In this document: positions 24,468-37,463 of the stretch, piece after piece
Layout: every line of letters starts with the position of its first letter
Position numbering within the stretch: the first letter of the stretch is position 1
NCBI RefSeq assembly: GCF_902686445.1
Contig: NC_062227.1
Coordinates: 16,654,178 to 16,718,177, forward strand
Direction of reading: 5' to 3'
Length of the DNA: 64,000 nucleotides
From: Sciurus carolinensis
Taxonomy: Eukaryota; Chordata; Mammalia; Rodentia; Sciuridae
The notes under the pieces: model-generated
The model's database searches: none
What the model was told of the DNA's origin: nothing
Seen by the model: only the letters and a program-made list of their open reading frames with translations
Made by a program: the position numbers and the translations under genes

Positions 24468-27400
24468 CATCATTGTCCTTGGAAATTCTTGGCCTTCTCC
24501 TCTGTCTTCAAATGGGGAACAGATTATAAACATGCTGCTTATACTTTTCTGGCACCTGATTTACCTGGAATGACCTTCCTTACACCACAGCACCTACAGT
24601 CAAGTATGTAATTTGAACCAAGTAAAAATTTGTAAATGCAATACTGAATGATGGCTCTTGACATAAAAGTGCAGAACAACATCAGAAAATTAAACAAAAA
24701 CATCTCTGTTTAAATACACAATTAACACCCAATATTGGTGAAAGCTGAAATTCAAAAATAGAAAATTTTAAAAACTGAAAATTTGATAGGAATTTCTGAG
24801 CAGGAGAAGCACATCTAAATTATTTCCAAAATTCAAAAATTTATTCCTTTCCTTTGTAATTGCTTATACCCACCCAAACATGCCACATAACTAATATCTC
24901 TGATTTCATACTTTCTATGTTATCTCTTTCAAATAGAGGTTCTTCTGTCATTTCTTAACCTACAGCACACAATCAAGTAATTCCAAGTAAACCATGTTAA
25001 GATGAGAACACCACAACTCCGTCCTTGAATTCTACACAATATCTCTGAAGAACACCCATCAAACAGCACAAACTTTAAAATGCTTCATTATTATTGATAC
25101 CAGTCCTCCAATAATACAGGAAAACCAAACTTTCAACACAACCTTGGCCTCCTGAATTACATCACCTGAATGAAAGATAATCAGTTACAATTCTTTAACT
25201 TTTATTAAAATAATATGTTTTCAATACCAAGCACATCAGAATGAGAGAATGCAGGGCCTAGGACAGCTGTCTGTTTTCTTTACCTCTCAGTATTCCAGTT
25301 TACACTGAGGCGGAATTGGGAAATGATCAAGTGTGGAAGCCCACTTCATTTACAATGAGCCTGGGTATACATCCAGAAGACCACTGCTTTGCAAGGACTA
25401 CTGCTGTTTACATTTTAAAATTTATGATACAAAAACCTGGTCAGAATTTTCTTCTTCAAGAACATTCTATGTAAATACCTGCATCAGCATATTCAGGGGA
25501 ATGATATAATATCCATTCCTGATAGTTGTCTAATCACCATTATTACTTATTCTTAAGAAATCCAGGTCACTGGTGAAGCACTGCTGACTACAACTGCTCT
25601 CCATGTTGAAAAATCTCATTTGAATGAGCTTCTCCTTCAAACTGTTACTTTCCAACCATGTTGTATTCACTTTAGTTGACAGACGACAAAATTTTGAGAC
25701 AATGCAGAATTGGCATTACCTGAAGAGGCTCTTTAAGTTAGGCAATGTGATCCATTTACTCTCTTTCTAAATGCTTTTCTAAAATGAATTTCACTAAAAC
25801 CTCTGCAAGGCTAAGCCAAACAATTGATAAGGAATTTTTATTTTCACCTTTGGAAACAGTCCTGCTTTTAACCTTTGTTGCATTTCAAGTCCCACAGTCC
25901 AATTCTTTATCAGGAGTGAAGATTTGTCCCTGCCTCTTTAAGTAGGAAAATGTTTGCAGCTGAGCAAGGAACAGAAAGTTTTCCCAGTGATCCATGATGG
26001 CCTAGGGTAGGAAGCGAGCCAGTTCTGTCTGGCAAAACTTATATGATCATATTGTTCATATAAAAGATTTTTGAGATCATTCATACCTGAACTGCAAGCC
26101 ACTATGATCACAATCTACTCATTCCTTTCTCACTCTTAATTGTCCTCATCATTTTGTTTGAAAATTTTAAGCAGAAGGTATCTTGGCAAAATGTACAGCC
26201 CCAAGGATGTTCCATGTCTTTTTTCTCAAATCAATGATGAGGGAGCTTGAGGAAGGTATTTCTTTTGGGCAATGCTGCTTTCCCTAAAATAGGGTAAGCC
26301 TAGCCACTTAGGCAGAACAGAAGATCTGCATATATAAAAGGGAAAGGAAGGGTTGATTATTCACTGGGTCTGTGATACTAGGAATTTTAATTGCTGGCAG
26401 AAAAAAAACCTCATACATATTTCAAGCTTCCTGTAGATATTTTTGCTGAAATTCCTTTGAAGTTTCATTAAAGTGAGATTAGATGCAGAAAACCATATGC
26501 ATTGGACACTCATATGCTTCCTTTCAAAATGCTTCTCTGTTGGTTTTGACCCTTCTCAGAGAAATGCCTTGCTTGGTTACTAGTGCTCCTGTTACATGAG
26601 ATCATAAGAGGCAAGAGTTCTAATATTCAAACTGGAAGTGACTGGCATCAGGCATATTGGGATTGAAGGACAAGAGTTTCCAGGCTGCTGTAGAAGAATG
26701 CAGGTTTTCTTACTCCCCAAGTTGTGGACCTTGGGCATCATGGGTTTCAATGAGTGGGTTTTCTAACATCGTTCATGCACTTTAGATACCACTGATGTCA
26801 CAGAAATGCTCCATCACAGAAAAATGGAGTCACGGTTCCCATGGAAACCAAAGATACTTCAGGTCATTTCCAGTTCAGACCAAGATTCAAGACAAGCACT
26901 GGATCACCTGTGATGGGTAGAGGGGAGAGGAAGGGAATGAAGGCCCTGATGTTTTCAAGTAATGCAATGGGAACATCTTTGTCCTGGAGAAGAGGAGTCA
27001 GAGTGTGTTGGGGCAATGGTCCTGCAGGCCTTTGAAAGATCCAGTTCCTTCCAGGATAAGGGCTCCCCTTGAAGTCAGACAGCCTGCAATAGACTCCAGA
27101 CAAGCTAGGTTGCTCTCTTCTCACTTGGTCACACTGGGTCTCATGGCACATGTACAGGAGGATACTGCTTCAGGCATTTTTCCTCTACCAAATAGAGTGG
27201 ACCAGGGAGGGAATGAGTTGTGCCCCAAAGCACGTGAATCACCCAGCTTAACCCTGGTCCCAACTGACATTACCCTCTGAATCCTATCCTCCAGGTATGT
27301 GTTCACTGGGGATTTTGATGAGTCAGAAAACTGTCACAGGTTTCTAACAGCCTCAAGGAATTATGGCTGTTGACAGTTCAGGAAAGGGGAGCATAAAGTG

Positions 27401-28263
27401 CAAACCAGTGGGTTATTTGATGATTGAATTGGGAAATATCACAGTAACTCTGGTGGGATGCCACTTGTTTCCTAGATTGCCCAAAGAGGAGGCAGTTGGA
27501 ACCTGGAAACTCTTACATCTAACTGGAAGTGGGTGACTGCTCTGATCCCTAATGAGGAGAGAACAGAGTCCATCACTCCAAGTGTGATGGATGCCTTGAA
27601 GGGGCTAGCAAGTGAGGATAGTTGTTCTGTGCTCTCTCCAGATTCCAGGCCCCACCTTCATGTCTGCTGCTTTACAACTAGTCTCCACAGCAAAATTATG
27701 TTGGTATGATTTTCCAACAGGTCCTTCATTTACCTTTAAAAGCAGAAGAAAATGGCCAATCTGTCTTCACAAAGCTATTCATTCACTTGACCTGTCTACT
27801 GCCTATTTGGCAAAAGGACCACTGGGACAAGTTTCCTTATACCTGACCCTGGAGTATGCAGAATGTAGGCCAGTGTCACAGATACTGTCACTACCATACT
27901 CCATAAACTAAAACTGATGGATGAAGCAAGTGCCAAATAATGGCATGATGAGCACAGTTTAACTGGGCATAATAGCAAATTTCAACATGCATTGCACTGA
28001 AAGAGAGAAATGTTTCAAAGTTTCAAAGCTGAACATTGAAAAATGAATGAGGAGTGGACATTTTGGAGGCAATAAAAGTGGAAAGGTTTCAGAAATGAGA
28101 ACAAAGGTAACTGAAGAGACACTAAAAATAATGTCATGGTTAATAGTATCCCAAAAATTTCCAGGACATTCCTTCTGCTTCAAAATCTACAATTAGGGAA
28201 CAAAGTAATAGGGAGATCATTTTGTGAGAAATAAAAACTACTGACTTGTATTCAACTTGCAAA
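24468..28263. repeat. Tandem array unit 4 (3.80 kb, uninterrupted)
   Basis: A complete unit, collinear with units 3 and 5 (agaatg block near 25240, cctgcctctttaagtagg near 25931, tttcaagcttcctgtag near 26421). No intact gene seen. The minus-strand frame at 28183-27959 recurs in other copies. Confidence 0.85.
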
Positions 28264-31200
28264 GACAACAGTGCTTTGGAAATTCTTGGTCCTCTCCTGT
28301 GTCTCCCAAGTGGGAACTGATTACAAACACACTGGGTTTTCTTTTCTGGCACCTGACATGTGTGGAATGGCATTCCTTACATCACTGCACCTATAACCTA
28401 GTGTGTAAATTTAAGGAAGTACAAATTAGTAATTGCAACATTGCATGATGACTCTTGAAAGAATGTGTGCAGTACATCAGAAAACTAAAGAAAAACATCT
28501 CTGTTAAAATACACAAAGAAGATTCAATATTGGCAAAAGCTGAAATTCAAAAAGAGAAAATTATAAAAACTGAAGATGTGATAGGAATAACTGGACAAGA
28601 AAAGCAGATCTAAATTTTTTCCAAAGTTTAAAATCCATTCTTTTTCTTTGTAATTGCTTATACTCATCCAAACATGTCACACAATTAATGTCACTGATTT
28701 CATTCTTTTAATGTCATCTCTTTCAAATAGGGGTTCTACCATCATTTCTAAACCTACAGAGGAAAATTATGTAATTCTCAAAGCTATGGTAAAGATGAGA
28801 TCACCACATCCCTCATTCGATTTTACACAACCTCTCTTAAGAACATCCATCAAACTTAGAACAATATTTAAAATGCTTCATTATTATTCATACCAGACCT
28901 CCAAGGAAACAGGGAAATCAGGTTCTTAACACATCCTTGGCTTCCTGAATGATATCAGCAGAAGGAAAGTTATGTATTCAGTGACAATTCATTCACTTTT
29001 TAAAAAAATATCTTCCCAAAGCCAAGCACTTCAGAATGAGAGAAGGCAGGGTCAAGGGAGGCTGTCTATTGTCTTCACCTCTCAGTTTTCAAGTTGACAT
29101 TGATGTTACTTGGAAAACACCAAAGTGTAAATATCCACTTCATTTGCAGAGAGCCTGGGTGTTTACCCAGAAGACCAATACTTAGCAAGGACTACTTCAG
29201 TTGACATTTTGAAATTCATGATACTAAAACATGGTGAGAATTTTCTTCTTCAAAAACTTGCTGAGTAAATTTCAGCATCAGAATATTCATCAGAATGATA
29301 TAACATATCCACTCCTGAGAGTTGTATAATCACCTGAAATACCTATTCTTAAGAAATCCAGGTCACTAGTGAAACATTAATGACTGCATCTGCCACCCCA
29401 TGCTGAAAAATATCATTGGAATGAGCTTCCCCTTCAGACTCGTACCTTTCCAACCATGTTGTATTCACATGAGTTGACAGAGGACAAAATGTTGAGACTC
29501 AGCATGTTTGGCATTATTAGAAGAGGCTTTTTAAGGTAGTTCACTGAATATACCTCCCATCTGACACTGTGAAATGCTTCTCAGGATAACCACCTGAAGG
29601 CTAAGCCAAACAATGGCTAACAAATTTTTAATTTCACTTTTGCAAACAATCCTGCAAGTAACCTTTGTTGCAATCAAGACCCACAGTACAATTGTATATC
29701 ATTAGTGAAAGATTTTCTCTGTCTCTTTAAGGAGGAATAAAGTTGAGGCTGAGCATTGAGCAGAAAGTTTTCCCAGTGATACATAGTGGCCTAGGAGAGA
29801 CAGGTCTATGTGGGAAACTTTCTATGATCAGGTCATTAATATAAAAGTAGATTTTTAAAATATCATTCACACCTCAACCCAAAGCCATTGCAATCACAAT
29901 CTCCTCAATCCTTTCTCACTCTTCTTATTCCTTCTAGATATTTCCTTTGAAAACTTCTAAGCAGCAGATATCAGGGAAAAATTCACAGTCTGGTTGATGT
30001 GCTGAATCTTGCCTATCTACTCAGATATGGGGGTAGTGAGGAAGGTATTTCTACTGAGCAAAGCCAGATTCCTTAAAATAGGGAAACTCTAAGCCACTTA
30101 TCCAGGCCATGTCTGTAAATATTAAAAGTCAAAAGGATGAATTGATGTTTCACAGGGTCGATGATCCCAGGAGAAGTATTTTCTGGCAGATAAAAATATA
30201 TTCTCATCCAAATTTCAAAATTCTTACAGATATGTTTGCTGCAATTCTTCTGAAGCTTCAATACAGTGATATTAAATGCATAAACTCATGTCCATTGAAC
30301 ATTCGTAAACTTCCTTTAAAAATCCTTCTGTATTTTTTGACCCTGTTCAGAGAAATGACTTGCTTGGTCACCAGTCCTCTTGTGACAGAAGAGCAAAAGA
30401 GGCGAGTGTTTCAATATTCAAGGTTGAAGCAGCTGTTTTCAGACATGTTGGGTTTAAAGGGCAAGAGGTTCAAGGCTCCGGTGGAGAATGGAGGTTTTTT
30501 TGCTTCCCAAGGGGTGTTTGTGCACCTTGGGTACCATGGGTTTCAATGAGTGGCATCCCTGAAATCCTGGTTGTGCTGCAGATACCACCTGATGTTTGAG
30601 AAATTGGCATGACTTTATGGTTCCCATGGCAACCAGAGATACTTCTAGTCCTGGCCTTTTCAGACCAAGATTGCATAAAACCTCAGCTCAGCTGTGATGG
30701 TATGAGGAAAGAGAAGGGAGTGAGGGACCTGATGTTTTCAAGAAATGTGATGCCAACCTCTTCATCCAGGAGAAGAGGAGACTGAGTGTGTTGGGACTCT
30801 GGGCCTATGGGCCTTTGAGAGATCCAAGACCTTCCAGGACAAGGGCTCCTCCTGAAGACAAACACCCTGGAGTACCCTCCAGAAATGCTAGGTGGCACTG
30901 TTCTTATTTGGCTGCATCTGGCCTCTTGGCACTTGGGCACCATGACACTGCTGCAGGCAATTAGTCCCACCAAATTTAGTGCACCAGGGAGGGACTGAGG
31001 GGGACCCAAAAGTGCATGAATTACCCAGCTTAGTCCCATTAAAAATTGGAAAATCCTTGTGAACCTGTGTCTCCATTCTGAGCACACTAGGGATTTTAAT
31101 GAGTCAGGAAACTGGCCCAGGGCTCTAAGAAGCTGAAGCAATGATGACTATTGACAGATCAGAAGAGATGAACATGCAGTGAATACTGCTGTGTTAGGTG

Positions 31201-32053
31201 GCGATTCAACTGAGAAATATCACAGCAACTCTGGTGGAATGCTGCTCTTTTCATAGACTGCCCAAACAGGAGACAACTGGAACCAGGGATGTGTGACTTT
31301 TATGTGGAAGTGTGTGGCTACTCTGATCCTGAATGAGAAGAAAACAGAGTCTATCAGTCACCAAGTGGGATAGAGATCTGGAACAGGCTAGAAAGTGAGG
31401 GGCAATATTCTGTGCTCATTCCACATTCCAGGCACCACCTACTTTGCTGCAGCCTTACAACATGGCTCCATATAGAACATATCTTGGTAAGACTTTCCAA
31501 GTTCCCTTCACTTACCTTTAAGTGCAGAAGAATCTGGCAGATCTGGCTTCATATAAGGGTTCATTCACTTGACCTGACTACTCCCTGTTTGGCATGAGAC
31601 CCACTGTGACAATGGAAGGGTCCTTTTACCAGTCCCTGGAGGATGCAGACTGTGGACCAGTGTCACAGATATTGGCACCAGAATACTCCACAAAAGTGAA
31701 ACTGAAGGATGAAGCAAGTGCTTGATTATGGAATGATGAGCACAGTTTAACAGGGCATAATACCACATTTGAATATGCATCACACTGAAAGAGAGAAATG
31801 TTTCAAAGTTTCAAAACTGAACATTGAAAAAAGAATGAGGAGTGGACATTTTGGTGGCAATAAAAGCAGATGGGTTTTGGAGATAAGAACCATGTTAACT
31901 GAAGATACACTAAAAATAATGTGATTGTTAATAGATTCCCAAAATAACAAGGACATTCCTTCAGCTTCAAAAGCTACAAATACAAAGAAAAGTATTAGGG
32001 AGATCACTGCATGAGCAATGAAAGTTACAAAGAATATTCAACTTGCAAATGAA
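28264..32053. repeat. Tandem array unit 5 (3.79 kb, uninterrupted)
   Basis: A complete unit, collinear with units 4 and 6 (agaaggcaggg block near 29039, ctttaaggagg near 29725, atttcaaaattcttacagat near 30212). No intact gene seen. Minus-strand frames at 30261-30073 and 32007-31780 match frames in other copies. Confidence 0.85.
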
Positions 32054-35000
32054 ATCAGTGACCTTGGAAATTCTTGGCCCTATCCTGTTTTTTCCAAGTG
32101 GGAGTTGATTACAGACATGATGGTTTTTTATTTATGTCACCTGATGTACATGGAATGGCATTCTTTACACCACAACACATACACCCAAGTATGTAACCTT
32201 AAACAAGTACAAATTTGTAAATGCAACATTGAATGATGACTCTTGAAGAGTGCAGCTGAACATCAGAAAATAGGATAAAACATCTATTAAAATACAGAAA
32301 GAAGACCCAATATAGGTGATAGCTGAATTGAAAAAGTGAAAATTGAAGGATTACTAAGTAGGAAAAGCAGATCCTAAATTATTTCCAAAATTTAAAATCC
32401 ATTCTTTTCCTTTGTTATTGCTTATACCCATTCATACATGCCACATAACTAATGTCTGTTATTTGTTCTTTCAATGTGATCTCTTTCAAATACTTCTATC
32501 ATTTCTTAATCTACAAAGTACAATCAAATAATTCCCAGAATCATGTTTAATATGAGAAAACAACATCCTTCACCCAATTCTACACAGTGTCTTTTAAGTA
32601 CATCCATCAAACTGATCAAAATCTTCAAAATCCTTCATTATTAATGATACCCGACCTCCAATGGTACAGGGAAAACAGGTTTTAAAGACACCCTTGGCCT
32701 CATGAGTGATATCAGCAGAAGAATGATATGGCTTCAGCCACAATTCATTCATTTTATAAAAATAACAATATCTTCCCAAAGCCAAGCATATAAGATGAAG
32801 AGAATGAAGGACCAAAGGTTTTTGTCTTTTGTTTTCACCTCTCAGTATTCCAGTTGACACTGAGATTGGCTTGGAAAATTCCAGGGTGTAGTTTTCAACT
32901 CCATTTGCCATGAGTCTGGGAGAATATCAAGAATACTGCTACTTTGCCAGGACTACTGCAATTGACATTTTGAGTTTCATACTATAGAACCATGGTATGT
33001 ATTTTGTTCTTCAAGAATGTCCTGAGTAAATTTCCACATGAGCACGTTCCTGAGGATGATATAAACCCTCCATTCCTGAGAGTTTTGTAATCACTAGGAA
33101 TACCTATTTTTATGAAATACTGGTCACTGGTGAAGCACTGCTGATTGCAACCTGCACTGAAAACTTTCATTGGAATGAGGTTCCCCTTCAAACTGGTAGT
33201 TTTGCAAGAGTGTTGTATTCACTTCACTCGAAGATGAAAAAATATTGAGACACTTCATGTTTGGCCTTATATGAAGAAGCTTTATGAGGTAGGTGACTGT
33301 ATCCACCCCATGTCTTAGCCAAATAAATGTTAATAAATTTTTAATTTCACTTTTGCCAAAAATCCTGCAACTACCCTTTGATACATATCAGGACCAACAG
33401 TCCAATGGTGTATCATGAGTGAAGGATTTTTTCCTGCCTTTTAGAGGAGGAAATAGTTTGTAGTTGAGCTGTGAGCAGAAAGTTATCCCAATGATTCATA
33501 GTGACTTGGCATAGAAGAAGAAGCAGACCTATATGGGAATCTTTATATGATCTGGACATTAATATAAAAGGATATATATGAGATCATTCTCAAATGAATC
33601 ACAAGCAATTTCAATCACAATCTCCTCAATCCTTTCTCACTCTTCTAATTCTTTCTGGACATTTCCTTTGAAAAATTATGAGCAGCAGATATCTTGGCAA
33701 AATACCCAGCCCCATGGATGTGCTGGATATAGACTATCAACTCAGTTATGGGGCAGGTTGAGGAAGTTGTTTCACCTGGGCAAAGCCAGATTCCCTAAAA
33801 CAGGGAAAACCTAAGACATTTAGCGAGACCAGGTCTGTAAACATAGTATGGGAAAGGGAAGTGTTGATGGTTCACCTGGTCAGTGATTTTGGGAAAAATA
33901 TTTGCTGGAAGAAAAAAAATATATCATCCAAATTTCAAACTTCTTATAGATATGTTTGCTACAATTCTTCTGAAGCTTCAATACATTGAGATTAAATGCA
34001 TAAAAACATATCCATTGAACACTCATACAGTTCCTTTCAAAATTCTTCTGTATTTGTTTTGACCCTTTTCAGAGAAATGCCTTGCTTGATTACCAGTCCT
34101 CATGTGACATGAAAGAAAAGAGGCCAGAGCTCCAATATTCATAGTGGAAGCAGCTGACATTGGACATGTTGGGTGTGAAGAGTGATAGGTTCCAGGCTCT
34201 TGTGAGGGATGCAGAAATATTTGCTCCACAATGGGTGTTTCTGGGCCTTAGGCATCATGGGTTTTAATGAGTGGCATCCCTGAAATCCTGGTTGTGCTGC
34301 AGATACCTCCTGATGTCACAGAAATTTGGCATGATAGCACAATGGCTTCATGGTTCCCATAGCAACCAGAGATCCTTGAGGTCCTGGCTACTTCAGACCA
34401 AGTTTTCAGATAAGATTGGCTCAGCTGTGATGGCAAGAGGGAAGAAGAAAGTAGCAAGGGACCTGCTGTTTTCAAGAAAAGCGATGCTAACATCTTCATA
34501 CAGGAGAAGAGGAGCCTGAGTGTGTTGGGGCAGTGGGCCTGAGGGACTTTGAGAGATCCTGGTCTTTCCAGGACAAGAGTTTCCCCTGTATCCAGACAGC
34601 CTGCAGTACCTTCCAGTAATGCTAGGTGTTGTTGTTCCAGTTTGGCCCCACTAGGCCACATGACCCTTGGGCTCCCTGATCCTACTGCAGGTATTTAGAC
34701 ACCACCAAATCTACTGGACCAGGGAGGAACTGAGTGGGACACAAAAGCAGGAGGATCACCCCTGTTAGCCCTGATCACAATTGGCATTGTCCTCTGAAAC
34801 CTCTCCCCCATGTATGTGCTCATTGGGGATTTTGATATTACAGTAATTGGCCCAGGGCTCTAAGAGATTCAAGGAATGGTGACTGTTGAGAGCTCAGGAA
34901 AGATGAGCATGCATTAAGACCAGTGTGTTAAGTGATCATTGAATTGGAAAACATCACAGAATCTCTGGTGGTATGCCACTCATTTCCTAGATTGCCCACA

Positions 35001-35620
35001 CAAGAGACTACTGGAACCTGGGAAGTTTGACTTCTATGTTGATGTGGGTGACTTTACTGAACCCTAATGAGGAGAAAACAGTCTCTCACTCACCAAGTGT
35101 GATGGATGCCTGGAAGGGACTAGCAAGTGAGGAGTGATGTTCTGTGCTCTCTCCACATTCCAGGCCCCACTTACTTTGCTGCTGCCTTACAACCCGGCTC
35201 CACAGAGAAATTATCTTGTATTAGTTTCCAAGGGCCCTTCACTAACCTTTACATGCAGAAGAATCTTGCCAACCTGTCTTTACCTTAGTGTTCATTTACT
35301 TGACCTGATTGCTGCCTGTTTAGAACAAGGCCTGCGGGGACAATGCCAAGGGCCCTTTACAAGGCCAGTGTCACAGATATTGGCACCATCATACTCAAAA
35401 AAAGTGAAACTGATGGATGAAACAAGTGCCACATTATGGCATGATAAGCATGGATTAACAGGGCATAATACCACATTTCAACAAGCATGACACTGAAGGA
35501 GAGGAGTGTTTCAAAGTTTCAAACCTGAACCTTCAAAAAGGAATGAGGAGAGGACATTTTGATGGCACTAAAAGCTAAGGGATTTGGAGAGAGAACCAAG
35601 TTGACAGAATAGACACTAAA

Positions 35621-36914
35621 TGATGCTGGGAAAACTGGAAAATCATATGGAACAGAATGAAATTAAACCCCTATCTTTCACCCTGCACAAAACTCAACTC
35701 AAAATGGATCAAGGACCTCGGAATCAGACCAGAGATCCTGCATCTTGTAGAAGAAAAAGTAGGTCCAGATCTTCAACATGTTGGCTTAGGATCAGACTTC
35801 CTTAACAGGACTCCCATAGCACAAGAAATAAAAGTAAGAATCAACAACTGGGATAGATTCAAACTAAAAAGCTTTCTCTCAGCAAAGGAAACTATCAGAA
35901 ATGTGAAGAGAGAGCCTATAGAGTGGGAGACTATCTTTGCCACTCATACTTCAGATAGAGCGCTAATTTCCAGAATCTATAAAGAACTCAAAAAACTCTA
36001 CACCAAGAATACAAATAATCCAATCAACAAATGGGTTAAGGAAATGAACAGACACTTCACAGAAGAAGATCTACAAGCAATCAACAGATATATAAAAAAA
36101 TGTTCAACATATCTAGTAATAAGAGAAATGCAAATCAAAACTACCCTAAGATTCCATCTCACCTGAATTAGAATGGCGAATATCAAGAACACAAGCAACA
36201 ATAGGTGTTGGCGAGGATGTGGTGAAAAAGGAACACTCATACATTGATGGTGGGGTTGCAAATTAGTGCAGCCACTCTGGAAAGCAGTGTGGAGATTCCT
36301 CAGAAAGCTTGGAATGGAGCCACCATTTGACCCAGCTATCCCACTCCTTGGCCTATACCCAAAGGACTTAAAATCAGCATACTACAGAGATACAGCCACA
36401 TCAATGTTCATAGCTGCTCAATTCACCATAGCCAGATTATGGAACCAACCTAGATGTCCTTCAATTGATGAATGGATAAAGCAACTGTGGTATATATATA
36501 TACAATGGAATATTACTCAGCCATAAAGAATGATAAAATTATGGCATTTGCAGGCAAATGGATGAAATTGGAGAATATCATGCTAAGTGAGATAAGCCAA
36601 TCTCAAAAAACTAAAGGACGAATGATCTCGCTGATAAGTGGATGAGGACATATAATGGGGGGTGGGAGGGGTTAGCATTAGGTTTAGGGTTAGGGTTAAG
36701 GAGGGTGGTAAGAATGGAGGAAAGAAGGACTGTATAGAGAGAAAAGAGGGGTGGGAGGGGTGAGAGGGGTGGGGGGGAAGGGAAAAAATAACAGAATAAA
36801 TCAAACATTACCCTATGTAAATTTATGATTACACAAATGGTATGCCTTGACTCCATGTACAAATAGAGAAACAATATGTATCCCATTTGTTTACAATAAA
36901 AAAATGAAAAAAAA
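35621..36914 (+). mobile_element. 5'-truncated LINE-1, plus strand
   Basis: Begins inside ORF2 at a point equivalent to GENWK... of the 8.2-14.7 kb L1 and runs through the 3' UTR to the poly(A) signal ttacaataaa (36891-36900) and an A-rich tail. The ORF2 C-terminal frame (35657-36166) ends at a TGA where the other copy has a sense codon, and a second stop follows within the Cys-rich motif. TTAGGG-like units lie at about 36677-36698 in the 3' UTR. There is no target duplication at the near ends; see the adjoining segment. Confidence 0.95.
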
Positions 36915-37339
36915 GCTCATTTAAAACATTCAATTTCCCACAACCTCCTCCATTCAAAACACAGCAAAACAGCAAACAGAACAATTCCAACAAATGAATT
37001 CAAAGTAATTCAATAGCTTTGCTAGGTGGAAAATTATATTTTGTTTATGTGTTTATAAATTAGAATGCACAGGTGCATAAAATTTTATGTAGAAAGAAGG
37101 GTAGGCAAGTTGGGTGAAGGTAAGAATAACATCCTTTACATTTCCACCTCTGCTTATCTACTGGTTCCTTAGACAAGCCCCATCCAATGTTTCTATATCT
37201 GAAGACAAATGCAAGTTTACATTTTACAAAGCAACTGTTTAAAATTTTAGAGAAACAGATTGGATTAATTTTAATATGTCCTATTTAACAATATATTCAA
37301 ATATTATTTCAAAATATAATGAATAGGCCAAAAAAAAAA
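36915..37339 (+). other. Non-array segment ending in poly(A): candidate L1 3' transduction
   Basis: About 415 bp of AT-rich unique-looking sequence follows the L1 tail and ends with ten A residues at 37330-37339. Array sequence then resumes at once. The segment has no counterpart in the other units. An L1 transcript that read past its own poly(A) site would leave exactly this arrangement. An independent insertion is the alternative. Confidence 0.55.
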
Positions 37340-37463
37340 GAGTTTCTCCCAAAATGCCAGGATATTACTTCAGCTTCCTAATATCTATTAACACAGGAAG
37401 AACTAATAGAGAGATCATTCTGTAAGCAATAAAGGTTATCAACAAGTATTCAACTTGCAAAGA

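Larger units (their letters stand above)
32054..37463. repeat. Tandem array unit 6, split by a truncated L1
   Basis: Unit sequence runs to about 35620 and resumes at about 37340 inside the block agtttcccaaaa-ttccagg. Without the insert, the length is about 3.69 kb. About 19 bp expected from other copies (gaataatgtcattgttaat) are missing at the insertion point. Confidence 0.85.
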
